Source: Gautieria morchelliformis (taxonomy: Eukaryota > Basidiomycota > Agaricomycetes > Gomphales > Gomphaceae). Taken from it: a stretch of DNA of 64,000 bases. Where the stretch lies: NCBI GenBank assembly GCA_015179125.1, contig WHVA01000027.1, positions 310,001 through 374,000 of the forward strand, read 5' to 3'. Both the position numbers and the translations under genes were made by a program. This document shows positions 10,145-21,081 of this stretch, in pieces; the stretch's first letter is position 1, and every line of letters begins with the position of its first letter. The notes below the pieces were generated by a model. That model was not told the origin of the DNA and searched no databases. It saw only the letters and a program-made list of their open reading frames with translations.

Positions 10145-12159
10145 GTTGTGGGCATTGCTTATGTCAAGATTGATAAGCTTAGTCAGCCAACCAATCATGA
10201 GCCAGCGCCACTTACCAGTCCAATCGTGAGCAAGCGGCGCAGCTGCGAGTTGACGCTGGCAGTGTTGCTGGTCATGTGACCCACTCATGTCCCTCGCGAC
10301 TGACCATATGTGAGGGTGGTCCGTGCAGGGCCTTCGCTCAGTATAAAGAGAGCAATGCCGCAGAGCCAGTCCCAGGTCACTCCTCTCTGGTGTTCTCTTG
10401 CTGTGCTGGTGGCTGGCTTACTCTTGGCTGGGTTTCTCTTGCTGTGGCTGGTGTCTCTTGCTTGGCTGGCTGTCTGCCTAGGTGGATAATCATAATGGTC
10501 ATGTGATACATTATATATGAGTATATAATATACATTATAAGAGTATTAATAACAACATATAGCAATATATAGTAGTATTTATAAGGAGAATGATAGATGT
10601 TATTAGATGATTCTTTATATATTTAAACATCTTGAAGATATATATACATATGAGATGTTATGTATCGAGATTTCCACTAAGTTGGAACTGGAAAGGACAG
10701 CGGCTTCAACTTATATGTTGTGCTCCCAATGAACTATTGTCCTAAGTATTTCGGAACGCAGGTTGGAAGATGGAAAGTACTGAACTAAAGGTAAGTCAGA
10801 ACTTGAGTCGGAACTGAGGCGGAAGGCGGAGAGACGGAGGTCTTGCTAGACTCGCTGTGCTAAGAACAGGAGATGGAGCGAAGGAAATCAAGTATCGAAG
10901 GCGATTATCTGATTGAAGAATAACAGACATACATGAGAGGCTTTTATACAAAGAGCTGAGACAACATGTAATGAGGTAGTACTAAGCAAATTCCGGGGGA
11001 GTGGAAGTCGGGTAGACATACGTGGGAACTAACTAATGGGGAACAAGGGGACTACAAGGGGGTTCAGGGTAAGGGAAAACAAGGGCAAAAGAACAAGGGG
11101 TCGGAAAACATATCTGACAACGAACTACAAGGATGACCGGATATATGATCTTGATGAATGATGAAGCGGGTCCGGTGGGTCCAAGTAATAGAGTCGAAAG
11201 AACAAGGGAGTAGAACAAGGGGCGGAATATCGGAACTATTGGGAGGTTGGAATGTGTGTGGAACTGAGGGTGGGAAATCGGAAATGCATGGTCATAACAT
11301 GAGAGGGTATTAGACTACAAGATAGAGTAACAGATACTTGGAGAGATACTTGTAACAGATATGAGTAGGAGTATTAGTATGACTAGTTATAATGAGAGAG
11401 TATTAGACTACTATATGGAGTAATAGTAGTTGTCTATATATTTGTAATATATATGAATAGTTATAATGATATAGTGTATATTAAAAGTGGGTAGAAAAAA
11501 TAAGAAGAGGCGTTCTCGTTGGCGGAGCCACCGCTCAGGGAGGGACAAAAGAAAATTTATTTATATCCCAACAATAAGATTGGCATGTACTTTCATCCTC
11601 TTCTTTTCTATAATCTGAGAATGAAATGGGTGAAGCTACAGGTAATAAAAAGTTGTGCGCATCCACCCTACTGTCTTGGCAGGCTTTTCTTGCAGTGGCT
11701 TGCTTTCTATTGGTAGGTAAGTGTCTCTTTTCTATCCAATGCAATCCCATTGACATGTATTCTATTTGCAATGTTATTGGGGTTGTTTTTTTCTTTATTT
11801 TCTTATTGTATTTTAAGATATGAATGCTTTATATTTTTGTGAAATTTTTCGAAAATATATTTCAATAAAATCTCTGAACTTTGCTGAAAAAAAATGTATT
11901 TTACCATATATACTATATATTTTTCCCCTTCTTTTCGAAAATAGACATCAATAAGTTTCCCTGACTTTCTGACTTTGTTCAACACCAGCTTCTGCTTGCA
12001 ATGTGGATTCTTTTGTTATGTTATTTTATATACTGTATATAGATAGTAATAAATTACCATGACTTTGCTCAAAGTTAATGATAAGTAAATATAAGTCTAT
12101 TTCTCTAATATTCACTTCTGACATTCATTTATCTTCTCTTCTATACAATAATAATTTCA
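10145..12159. other. non-coding region: repeats of CTGG type, then AT-rich DNA with a two-unit repeat
   Basis: A TATAAA at about 10341 is followed by pyrimidine-rich DNA with degenerate TCTCTTGCTGTGGCTGG-like repeats (10385-10475), which looks like an LTR or promoter but has no definable ends. DNA from 10500 to 12150 is AT-rich. Two copies of a roughly 93-bp unit lie in tandem at about 11294-11475 (both begin near GAGAG.GTATTAGACTAC). No gene recognised. Confidence 0.4.
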
Positions 12160-12483
12160 CTGTGAGGACACATGGGGGACATGCTATGCACAGTATACTT
12201 GAGGGCCACACTATGCGTGAGGACACGCTACGTGCGAGGACACGCTACATGTGAGGACATGCTACGTGTGAGGACATGCTATCTGTGAGGACACACTATG
12301 TGTGAGGACATGCTACGGGTGAGGACATGCTATGGGTGAGGACACGCTATGTGTGAGGACATGGTATCTACTGAGGTTATTGGCAGTTCCTATGTGTGAG
12401 GCCATGCTACGTGTGAAGACATGCTATGTGTGAGGACGCGCTATGTGTGAGGACATGCTATCTACTGAGGTTATTAGCAGTTC
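12160..12483. repeat. minisatellite, unit about 20 bp
   Basis: Some fourteen diverged tandem copies of GTGTGAGGACATGCTATGTG (variants ACGCTACGTG, ATGCTACGGG and so on). A larger unit ending in TATCTACTGAGGTTATT.GCAGTTC occurs twice (near 12365 and 12460), so part of the array was duplicated as a block. No coding sense. Confidence 0.85.
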
Positions 12484-13764
12484 AATCGCCTCTTTGGTCA
12501 CTAGGCAAAACAGATCGCATAGATCTGACTTCATACTATCCAGTCCTGGCATGTATAGCAGAGTTAGCTCACATGAGTGTGAGTTAGGGGCACCCAGCCC
12601 TCAGATGCAAAGGGATCAATTCACCACTCCCTGATGGATCAACTGCTTTTATTGTCAAGCTTGGAACAGCGATCAATGAAGGCAACTTGGATGAGAGTGA
12701 TAGGTGGCCTACAGGACCAACCGCAGCTGTGCAGAGTAAAATGAGGACATGCATCACAAGAGAAGGAAATGTCCTGCCTATCATCACATCCATCTGCCTC
12801 GGGACTCATGCTTGGGATTTACTCAACAACAACCAAGGAAGGGACAGAGCACATCAAATCCGACTGCATTTTGGGTCTTCCCCCATTTCTGATTTTGGTA
12901 TTGTTTCTATTTCTCTGAGAGTGTCACCAGAGGATCAGCTGGCATATCTATATAAAAGCATTGTCAAAATCAAGGATCCCCAAGATCACTATTGGATCTA
13001 TTTCACAACGCACAAGGGCAAGGAATTGCTACTGGAATGTAACATGTAAACTGTTCACTTTTGACATGTGTCTGGTGTGCATGGATTCCATTATTTTGAT
13101 GAGTTCTTTCATGGTGGATTTCCAGATGGCATTCCTGCATGGTTCCAAGACAGTGCACTCCCAAAGTGGAATATCAACAGTGGTATGGAGCCACTTTTCT
13201 GTTCTTCGAGATGAAAGCCTTCTCAAAGCTTTGAAACCTGTGGATTATGACAATAGGTGCAATCTTAATATCTGATGATTCAGTCAAGACCATCACCACT
13301 TTCACGTCTAGAGTTGCTGTGAGGACCATCACAGATGTCAAGAGGGAGGTCTGCATGTTCAAATCTGTGTATGCACACTGCACACTGGGGAACACACTAT
13401 GCATACTGGGGAGCACTAGGAGAACCACAGTGCAGGTTGCAGCACAGAAACATTTTATAAAAGCACCTCAAGCCCCTTCAGTCGGTATCCTCGCACCTTG
13501 AGCAACCCAGCTGATAATGAGGCATATGACCCAGACCTTTATGAAGTAGGTGATAGGTATATATGAACATCCCATATGGTGAAAATGCTTATAATCATCA
13601 CACATTTTGAGGATATACACACAGGGAGCACATGACATAAAGGGGACATGGGAAACATGAGAAGAGAATATATTTTACAGGATGCATTTTATTTACCCCA
13701 ATGTGTTTGACCTTACCGATGCATTTGACCTACACCCCTGCGCGAAGCGCGGGTACCCACCTAG
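12484..13764 (+). mobile_element. 3' part of a Helitron-like element with coding-looking remnants
   Basis: The right end is well defined (see 13738-13765); the 5' end, expected to begin TC after an A, was not found, so the start given here is only where the minisatellite stops and the true start may lie further left. The interior has no Rep/helicase. Coding-looking plus-strand stretches occur, for example about 12645-12830 (EGNLDESDRWPTGPTAAVQS...) and about 13080-13200 (HYFDEFFHGGFPDG, then PAWFQDSALPKW). I do not recognise either; they could be captured gene fragments, which Helitrons are known to carry. Confidence 0.4.
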
Positions 13765-13765
13765 T
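13738..13765 (+). repeat. Helitron 3' terminus: hairpin plus CTAG|T
   Basis: GCGC-GAA-GCGC forms a short hairpin (13740-13750), followed after ten bases by CTAG at 13761-13764 and then T. A hairpin about ten bases before CTRR, with insertion between A and T, is the known 3' signature of Helitrons, and this GCGCGAAGCGCGGGTACCC form is usual in basidiomycete elements as I recall them. Confidence 0.75.
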
Positions 13766-14014
13766 ACCAGATGATAAGTCGATCACTCCCACATTATTCA
13801 TGCAGATTTATTAATGTCTGACAAGAAGACACAGGCCTTAGCATACATGCCTGAGAATCAATGGAAGTCTGTGAAGGAGGTGTGTCATTTTGCATATGAA
13901 TCTTGTGGCTATTAACATGCTTCCCCAATGGCAGCTCGGTCAGCTGTACCACATGGACATGCAGCTAGTTGATCAAGAACCCAGGTGCAGGTAAACTATG
14001 AGCATAGATGCTAT
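13766..14014 (+). pseudogene. coding remnant of unknown family, left of a solo LTR
   Basis: The plus strand shows protein-like stretches such as DKKTQALAYMPENQWKSVKE followed by VCHFAYESCGY (about 13815-13915), and a second piece ending VNYEHRCY at 14014, where a family-A LTR is inserted. The reading continues as HFHAC after the LTR (15046 onward). I do not recognise the family; a decayed DNA transposon gene is likely. Confidence 0.35.
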
Positions 14015-15045
14015 TGTCATGACCGGTTTATTTCTCCTACCGCACTACCTCTATGTTCCCCCTCGTCACTCCCTAGCATCTTCGCCAGAGTTCGCCGCAC
14101 CTACCGACCACTTCCCCTCCACATCCACTCTATCCGCTGTTCGCCCCATTCTCCGAACCGCTATTCGCTGCTCGCACATTTCATCAGCAGGCACGCCATC
14201 GAATATGATCGATACCATTCACCCGGCATGATGGTTCATCATTAACCCCATCATCTTCTTAATCCAACCCCATTGGGTGTTCGTATGGCCAAAGTGTGAT
14301 CGCAGGACGTCTCTTCCATAGGCCGTGCGGGATCAACCTGGTAAATGAAGAGCCCGTGCAGGGTAGCATGTATGCGGGTCCCAAGACATGGTTTTGTCCA
14401 TAAGTGCCTTCGCTCCCTTTACTCTCCGTCGTTTCATGTTCGCATTCTCCCCTCACTCTATTGTATGTTTATTCCATCTACCTAGTATCATGACTGCACA
14501 CCCCTATCCAACCCTGACTTGTGACGGCCTCTTTCCTATTCGCTGATACCTTACGAGCATTCGATATAAGTAGTTTCCATTTGCATGTATATTCCCCAGT
14601 TCAATTATCATACGTCGTCCATCATGTGCCAACTTGACCTCGCTGTGATCATAGTCTCGAGCCTCCCCTTGAAGATTTCTATCTTCAACCAGCCAAGGAC
14701 TTAGGCATCACTGGTGAGTTCTCATACTTCATCTTCGTTGCCTTAGCCTTCGGACTACTTTCTGTGCTGTTGGCGAAGGGCTTTGAAGAGGCACCTTCGC
14801 CAGCGAAGGGACCATCGAAACTTAGACAGCCCTTCCGCGATATCTTGCACGTTACATCGTCAAGTGCTGCAAGCTATTTCACTACGACTGTAGATAGGGC
14901 GAGCCCCGTTCGGGCAACCCTCTTGTTTCGTGAACATTCATTGGTTCACTTATTCGCCGAACGGCATACTTATTCACACAAGTTATTCGGGCATTCGCTG
15001 TGTTCACTAATACACGATATTAACGCTTGAAAACCAATCTTGACA
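14015..15045. mobile_element. solo LTR, family A, 1031 bp, with perfect target duplication
   Basis: It begins TGTCATGACCGG and ends ATCTTGACA, with a perfect 5-bp duplication GCTAT on both sides (14010-14014 and 15046-15050). The same sequence recurs at 17597-18627, 59111-60139 and as fragments at 17357-18906, 52713-52982 and 61646-62308. TG...CA ends, a 5-bp duplication and no internal region identify a solo LTR. The internal region it belongs to is not evident in this window. Orientation relative to transcription is unknown. Confidence 0.85.
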
Positions 15046-15412
15046 GCTATCACTTTCACGCATGCTAAACACTTGTCTCCCAGTGTCCAACTCCACTGTC
15101 AGATTGTTCTCACCGCTTTCATTACATCTCAGAACCCAACCCAAAGCTTCTGCATTCTGGAGATGCTGAAGCTCTCCTCTCCATTGTGGTGATTTCTGTT
15201 TCTGGTAAAGTTCCCGATATTTCTGTCTGTCCGATCAGTAGATGTGCCTGAGTACCTTAGTAATGGCACTGGTCCACCCTTTTAGTGTGAGTGAGCTGTA
15301 CTATTGTTAAATGCTCCTGAATGGAAAAAAAAAAAGAAATGAAAGAAATTCTTATAGAATGCTATGCAATGTTGCATCACAACTGCCATGTGATGTGTCT
15401 AAGACTGGTGTT
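15046..15412. other. continuation of the coding remnant, then non-coding DNA
   Basis: The first 130 bp continue the unknown coding remnant split by the LTR. The rest has no recognisable gene and ends at the foldback element. Confidence 0.3.
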
Positions 15413-15798
15413 CACTAGGTGCAAGTTACTGTTTGTTTACCATAACCCACAGCAACAAATAGTGCAAAAAGAGGAAATCTGGTAATAATTTGAAACTATG
15501 GTAAACGGTGAAGAATTCTTCCTTTTTTGTTTCACAATTTAAGACCTCAAGGAAATCTGAATAAAGGCAAACATAATTTCTGGCATCTTATGCAGTGAAT
15601 ATGATTTATTTTGTCACAATTTATTTCTTACAAATGCTCATCTGTTTTTATTCAGATTTTCTTGATGTTTTAAATTGTAAAAAAAAAGAAAGGATTCTTC
15701 ACCATTTGCCATAGTTTCTAATTATTACAAGATTTCCTCCTTTTGTCACAATTTGTTGCCATAGGTTATGGTAAACAAACAGTGACTTGCACCTAGTG
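15413..15798. mobile_element. 386-bp foldback element with arms of about 165 bp
   Basis: The left arm starts CACTAGGTGCAAGT at 15413 and the right arm is its inverted copy ending at 15798. The two match over about 165 bp with scattered differences, leaving a loop of roughly 55 bp. Nearly the whole element is therefore one imperfect hairpin, typical of foldback or MITE elements. No coding capacity. No clear target duplication. Another CACTAGGTG at 16034 faces the right end, so a second element sharing these ends could occupy 15790-16042. Confidence 0.8.
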
Positions 15799-16146
15799 GT
15801 CGACCATATTGGATGGTGAGCTCTTCAAATGGCCATAGTCCTCTTAAGCCTCCATCTTGTGGTCTCCTGATGACCCAATTCAATGAGTTCTCCCCTCCAT
15901 TTCTGGACGTGGACTCCAAAGCGGCTGCCATTGCAGCTACTGACATGACTGCACCTCTGGCCTGCTGTTTCCTGAGTCTCCACATGAGCATGCCCTTGCT
16001 AAAATGGTCTTGCCTGCAGAGCCACCCAACCTGACACTAGGTGGGGTGTAGAAGTCCATGCATGACTTAGAAATCGAGTCCTATGCTGTATGAGAGATGA
16101 TATGAGGGGCAAACGGCAAACAGATATGTGGACATAACATACCTAT

Positions 16147-17356
16147 GTGCGCTATGTGTGTGCCTATGAGAAGTGGTGGGAAAATGACCAGTGGTTCTGT
16201 ACGCAGCAGTATCCAGACTATGCCGCTGTTCCTGCATTTCCAATCTTGGCAAGTAAGGTAGTTATGTTCCTGAACTACAAGACCACTCGGAAGCAGGTAC
16301 ATTCACTTGACACATCAGTATATGCTGATTTGGACCTTGAGCTCATGATCAACAGTTCAAACCGGGAAGCAGTGAGGAAATGAAAGAAGGAACTAGTGTG
16401 GAAAAGCAGGTTATCAGGAGTGCAATCTCCACCCTCAAAAGCCATTGAAAATTGAATCAACACCTCTACACTATCATTCCAGGGTCTCAAATCAGGCTTC
16501 GAGATGACATCTGAATACAAGAGATCAAACAAGCCACTGCACACAACGAGCCTGATCGTCACAGAAAATCTCAGAGTTTGAAAGCTGCAGGTTCTTCCAG
16601 CAGTTAGTGTAGGGGTTTTTATTATCCTGATCAGTAGCTTAAACTCCTCGGTTTCCACAAGACACATATACTGGTGAAGATCTTGAGGCAATCTCCCAGT
16701 ACTGTCTAACAATGCCTATGACCAAAAAGGCCCTCGTTAGAAGCCGTCAAGACCGAGCAATGATACTGCTTGTAGCTGGCTCAGCATACTGAGGGGACAG
16801 CCTTCACCCCTTAGAATGGTCCAATCTGGGCATACGGAACATCCCGAATGTCAGTGCTGGGTTTGATGCTGAAATTGCAGTAAGTTGACTGTTGTTATTG
16901 TTTTGAGGATGATGAGCCAATGGTATGCCTGGCAACAAGGCCATGATTATTCTGTCCTATAATTCAAAGCATAACCAAGACAGCCAACTTGATGAGCATG
17001 GTGTCATTTGTCATCGGTTTGCAGCATTATGCCCCATTGGAGCCTTGGCTCTTCATGTTTTTGCACAATTCCACATCCTAAACGTTCCTCGACCTTTGTT
17101 TGCACCAGATTTTTCTGACAGTGCATGTTTGGTTGGGTATGGATGGTATGGACACAAGGCATGGTATGAGTTCAAAGTGTTCTATGCTTCAGAGATCACC
17201 AAGCCCATGTTGTATGATAGTAGGTGCCCACTAGCATGCATGCATCTCCATGCAGACACTCATTTCTTTCATTTCTTTTGAGATCACCTTGAGAGGGTCA
17301 AGGCTTTGCACAAGGCCAGCAACATTGATCTGAGCAAGGTGACCCATGCAATGCGT
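16147..17356 (+). pseudogene. Crypton-like tyrosine recombinase (Ndc10-type domain), broken
   Basis: In order on the plus strand: an N-terminal block CAYEKWWENDQWFCTQQYPD then VPAFPILASKVVMFLNYKTT (16150-16290); a middle block with ISTLKSH, NQHLYTIIPGSQIRLRDD, HNEPDRH and LKAAGSS (about 16420-16610); TMPMTKKALVRSRQDRAMIL followed by GDSLHPLEWSNLGIRNIPN (about 16710-16850); and NQDSQLDEHGVICHRFAALC, PIGALALHVFAQFHIL, FAPDFSDSA and ERVKALHKASNIDLSKVTHAMR (16970-17356). This is the layout I recall for basidiomycete Crypton/Ndc10-like recombinases; THAMR would be the His-x-x-Arg of the catalytic site. Several frameshifts and stops are present, one replacing the Arg expected in AYRGD. The gene ends just before the catalytic Tyr, where an old family-A LTR begins. 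Dead. Confidence 0.65.
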
Positions 17357-18906
17357 TTTCAAGATTAGATTGAGGTGTTAATATTGTGTATTAATGAACA
17401 CGGCAAATAATGTAACGCCAGTAAAGATTACAAAGTAAAGGGGCTACCTGAATGGAGTTCACCCTGATCTACAGTCGAAGTGAAATAGCTTGTGACACTT
17501 GACGATGTAATGTGCAAGGCTTCACAGAAAGGTTGTCTAGCAGTAACAATCCTTTCCCCGGCGAAGGTACTTCTTCGGAGCCCTTCACCAACAGCATGTC
17601 AAGATTGGTTTTTAGGCGTTAATATCGTGTATTAGTGAACACAGCGAATGCCTGAATAACTTGTGCGAATAAGTATGCTGTTCGGCGAATAGGTGAACCA
17701 ATGAATGTTCACAAGGTAAGAGGGTTGCCCGAACGGGGATCACCCTATCTACAGTCATTGCCAAATAGCCCGTGGTACTTGACGATGTAACGTGCAAGGT
17801 CTCACGGAAGGGCTGTCTAAGTCTCGACAATCCCTTCGCTGGCGAAGGTGCTCCTTCGGAGCCCTTCACCAACAGCACAGAAAATGGTTTGAAGGCTAAG
17901 GTAATGAAGATGAAGTATGAGAACTCACCAGTGGCGCCTAAGTCCTCTGCTAGTCGAAGATGGAAATCTCCAAGAGAAGGCTTAAGACGATGACCACAGT
18001 GAGGTCAAATTTGCACAAGATGGACGACGTATGATAATTGAACTGGGGAATATACATGGGAATGTAAACTACTTATATCGAATGCTCGTAAGGTATCAGC
18101 GAATAGGAAAGAGGCCGTCGTGAGTTAGGGCCGGATAGGGGTGCGCAGTCATGATACTAAGTAGATGGAATAAACATACAATAGAGTGAGGGAAGAATGC
18201 GAACATGAAACGACGGAGAGTAAAGGGGGCGAAGGCACTTATGGACAAAACCATGTCTTGGGACCCACATACATGCTACCCTGCACGGACTCTTCGTTTA
18301 CTGGGTTGATCCCGCACGACCTATGGAAGGGACATCCTAGGAACATACTTTGGCCATACGAACACCCAATGGGGTTGGATTAAGAAGATGATGGGGTTAA
18401 TGATGAACTATCATGCCGGGTGACTGGTATCGATCATATTTGATGGCGTGCCTGCTGGCGAAATGCGCGAGGAGCGAATAGCGGTTCGGAGAATGGGGCG
18501 AACAGCGGGTAGAGTGGACGTGGAGGGGGAGTGGTCGGTGGGTGTGACGAACTCTGGCGAAGATGCTAGGGAGTGACGAGGGGGAACATAGAGGTAGCAC
18601 GGTAGGAGAAATAGACCGGTCATGACACAGCACAGACAGGAGTTTGAAGACTAAAGTGGTGAAGGTGAGATATAGAAACTCACCAGTGGTGCCTACACTC
18701 TACTCCGGTTAGAGGTAGTAGTCTAGAGGAGTGAGCTGAGGATGATGGTCACAGTGTAGTTGGGTTGTGCACAAGATAGATGTATGATAATTGAACTGCA
18801 GAATATACAGTGAATGTAAACTACTTATACAGAATGCTCATATGCTATCAGCGAATCGGAAAGAGGCTGTTGTGAGTCAGGGTTGGATAGGGGGGTATGC
18901 AGTCAG
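17357..18906. mobile_element. old family-A LTR, split by a younger one
   Basis: 17357-17596 and 18633-18906 are strongly diverged pieces of the family-A LTR in reverse orientation. They are contiguous with each other once the inner LTR (17597-18627) and its CAGCA duplication are set aside. The left end abuts the recombinase remnant directly after THAMR; the right end is cut by copia-1 at about 18907. It is older than both neighbours. Confidence 0.7.
17597..18627. mobile_element. solo LTR, family A, reverse orientation, nested in an older copy
   Basis: TGTCAAGATTGG (17597) to CATGACA (18627), 1031 bp, the same length as the copy at 14015-15045, with a perfect 5-bp duplication CAGCA at 17592-17596 and 18628-18632. 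The target was inside an older LTR of its own family. Confidence 0.85.
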
Positions 18907-19086
18907 GCTCAGATGTTGTACGGTAAAAGTCAAATCAGGTCACATGCTGAGTGCTGCATACATTAGCGATCTGATTGCTTTAGCGTAGGGTACTTCAGCA
19001 GTTGGACCCGTTGAGTCCATAGGCGTTGTGAGCTTGATCATTTTGTGTAGAGGTGTAGATACGGAATGTGCCGTAGCCATGTTGAA

Positions 19087-21081
19087 TCAATCGAGTATGA
19101 TGTCGATGTAATGTCCTTGAGACATAATCAGTGTTCCCTCATCCCTATTCCTCTCAACCCTAATTCCCAAGATTTTCTTCATTTCTCCTAAATCTGTTAA
19201 AGGGAATTTTCCATGGAGCTCCTCTTTGAGCTTAATCATCCCTCCTTTGGAATCAGCAAATATTCTGAATTCATCCACGTATACTGATATGACTTCGATT
19301 GAGTCCTTATCTTGCCTGATGTAGACGCATTCATCGGCTGTGCTTTGATGGAAGCCGAGATCGAGTAGTAATTTGCGTAGGCACTGATGCCAAGCTCGTC
19401 CCGATTGCTTGAGTCCATAGAGCGCTCTGTATATTCTTAGAATGCGTCCAGATCTATCATCAAAACTGTCAGGCTGACACATATAGATCTCCTCATCTAT
19501 GGTTGAATTGAGATAGGCGCCTTTGACATCCATCATTTCGATTTCCCAATCGAGTGTGTTTGCGATGGCTAATAGAACACGTAGTGAATCGAACTTGACC
19601 ACGGGTGAAGTTATTTCGTAGTAATCCATCCCTGGCCTCTGTGTGAATCCTTGAGCTACAACCCTTGCTTTTGCCTTATCGAATTGTCCATCCGGTTGCG
19701 TTTTGACAGCGTATACCCATCGGCAACCGATAGCTACTTGTCCGGGTGGTAGTTCTGTTAATTCCCATGTTCCTAGCGTCTTATGTTGATCCATTTCAAT
19801 TTCCATTGCTTTCTCCCAGATCGGTGCATCATCACGTGATACCGCCGCTCTGTAATTCTCAGGTTCAGTGACGATTTCTCTCATTATGTAAACCTGCTCA
19901 GTGCATCCTGAATCATTCAGTTTCCGGTAATCCGGTCTTTGAGTGATACGCGCGCTCCGTTGAATCTGTGGAGCTGGTGCTTGTTCAGGTGGGTCAGGAA
20001 CGGGCGTCTTCTGGGGTGATGACATCTGCGGGGTAGATGGGATCGGGTCCGGCACATGCTCGCGCAGTGAGTGCTCCCCCTCGAGCGGTGCCGTAGTACT
20101 GTCATCATCGTCGTTATCCGGGATAGGATAGAGTTTATTGTCATTTTCATCGAATGTGATATTTCTTGAGATTTGAACGTGCTTTGAGGCTTTATTGTAA
20201 TAGCTCGAGGCTTTTGCATGTTCAGCTACTCCGACGAATATGTGTTCTTCTGCTTTTGGATCAAGTTTAGCTCGACGCTGATCCGGTACCATAACCCAGC
20301 AGTTTGTCCCGAATTCTTCTAGACGTGCTATGTTCGGCTTCTTGCTGAATAGTGCCTGGAATGGCGTTGCGTCATCTCCAAGCGCTCGCATGGGCGATCG
20401 ATTTTTGATATAGCATGTGTAAGCCACAGCCTCGGGCCAGAGTATTTTTGGCAGGTTCTTGGCAAATATCATTGCTCGTGCGTGCTCGAGTAAGGTCCGG
20501 TTGAGTCGTTCGGCGATTCCATTCTGGGCTGGGGAGTATGGAGCTGTGGTCTCCATGATAATGCCATCTTTTGCACAAAATTCCTTGAAAATTTTATTGA
20601 CATATTCCCCTCCATTATCCGAGCGAAACCTCTTCAGTTTCTGACTTGTTTGGGTCTCGAGGAATGCTTTGTACGTCTCGAAGTGCTTGAGCGCTTCATC
20701 TTTGGTGCTCCTGAAATAAATGACCATGTACCTAGATTTGATGTCCGTGAAAGAATAGAAGTACTTTTCACGTGATGGTCCCCCGGTCTGGCCAGGCCCC
20801 CATACATTGGATACTGTTAGGTTACCGACCTGTTCTACAGTGTCCTCGGCTCTTTTGGGGAACGGCTCCACATGCCGTTTGCCTTGTATGCATTCCTTGC
20901 ACTGGCTCGGCTCGTTTGACTCGTCAATCTCAAGTCCAGTAACTAGATCGTTAGATTTCAACATCTTTATAGAATTTATGTTGACGTGCCCGAGTATCCT
21001 GTGCCCTTTGTCCCATGACCGTCCCTTTGCCGCGGCGGCAAAATCCCATGCCTCGACTGATCGAGTGACCCGTGCCTTCAT
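19087..21081 (-). CDS. copia-1 pol region (integrase, reverse transcriptase)
   Basis: A 664-codon frame. The gag-pre-integrase block (WDKGHRILGHVNINSIKMLK...CKECIQGKRHVEPFP) comes first, then the integrase core (SNVWGPG...SDNGGEYVNKIF...QNGIAERLNRTLLEHARAM), then a Ser/Pro-rich linker (about residues 330-390). The reverse transcriptase follows (WVYAVK, KARVVAQGFTQRPGMDYYE, MDVKGAYLNS, LYGLKQSGRAWH); the usual YVDD reads YVDE. Fossil part of copia-1; RNase H lies beyond its end. Confidence 0.85.
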   Translation of the reverse strand: MKARVTRSVEAWDFAAAAKGRSWDKGHRILGHVNINSIKMLKSNDLVTGLEIDESNEPSQCKECIQGKRHVEPFPKRAEDTVEQVGNLTVSNVWGPGQTGGPSREKYFYSFTDIKSRYMVIYFRSTKDEALKHFETYKAFLETQTSQKLKRFRSDNGGEYVNKIFKEFCAKDGIIMETTAPYSPAQNGIAERLNRTLLEHARAMIFAKNLPKILWPEAVAYTCYIKNRSPMRALGDDATPFQALFSKKPNIARLEEFGTNCWVMVPDQRRAKLDPKAEEHIFVGVAEHAKASSYYNKASKHVQISRNITFDENDNKLYPIPDNDDDDSTTAPLEGEHSLREHVPDPIPSTPQMSSPQKTPVPDPPEQAPAPQIQRSARITQRPDYRKLNDSGCTEQVYIMREIVTEPENYRAAVSRDDAPIWEKAMEIEMDQHKTLGTWELTELPPGQVAIGCRWVYAVKTQPDGQFDKAKARVVAQGFTQRPGMDYYEITSPVVKFDSLRVLLAIANTLDWEIEMMDVKGAYLNSTIDEEIYMCQPDSFDDRSGRILRIYRALYGLKQSGRAWHQCLRKLLLDLGFHQSTADECVYIRQDKDSIEVISVYVDEFRIFADSKGGMIKLKEELHGKFPLTDLGEMKKILGIRVERNRDEGTLIMSQGHYIDIILD

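Noticed and set aside
10276-10506. Secretory protein starting at 10276
   Set aside because: The hydrophobic run comes from CTGG/CTTGCTG repeat DNA; no homology and no codon bias.
12160-12483. CRISPR array
   Set aside because: Head-to-tail repeat units without spacers, in a eukaryotic context.
14764-15030. 88-codon frame also seen at minus 17878-17612 and 59859-60104
   Set aside because: It lies wholly inside the family-A LTR, has no known motif, and recurs because the LTR recurs. Kept only as a test within the family-A finding.
16031-16060. Second Helitron end suggested by CACTAGGTGGGGTGTAG
   Set aside because: The required GC hairpin is absent; it more likely belongs to a foldback element sharing CACTAGGTG ends.
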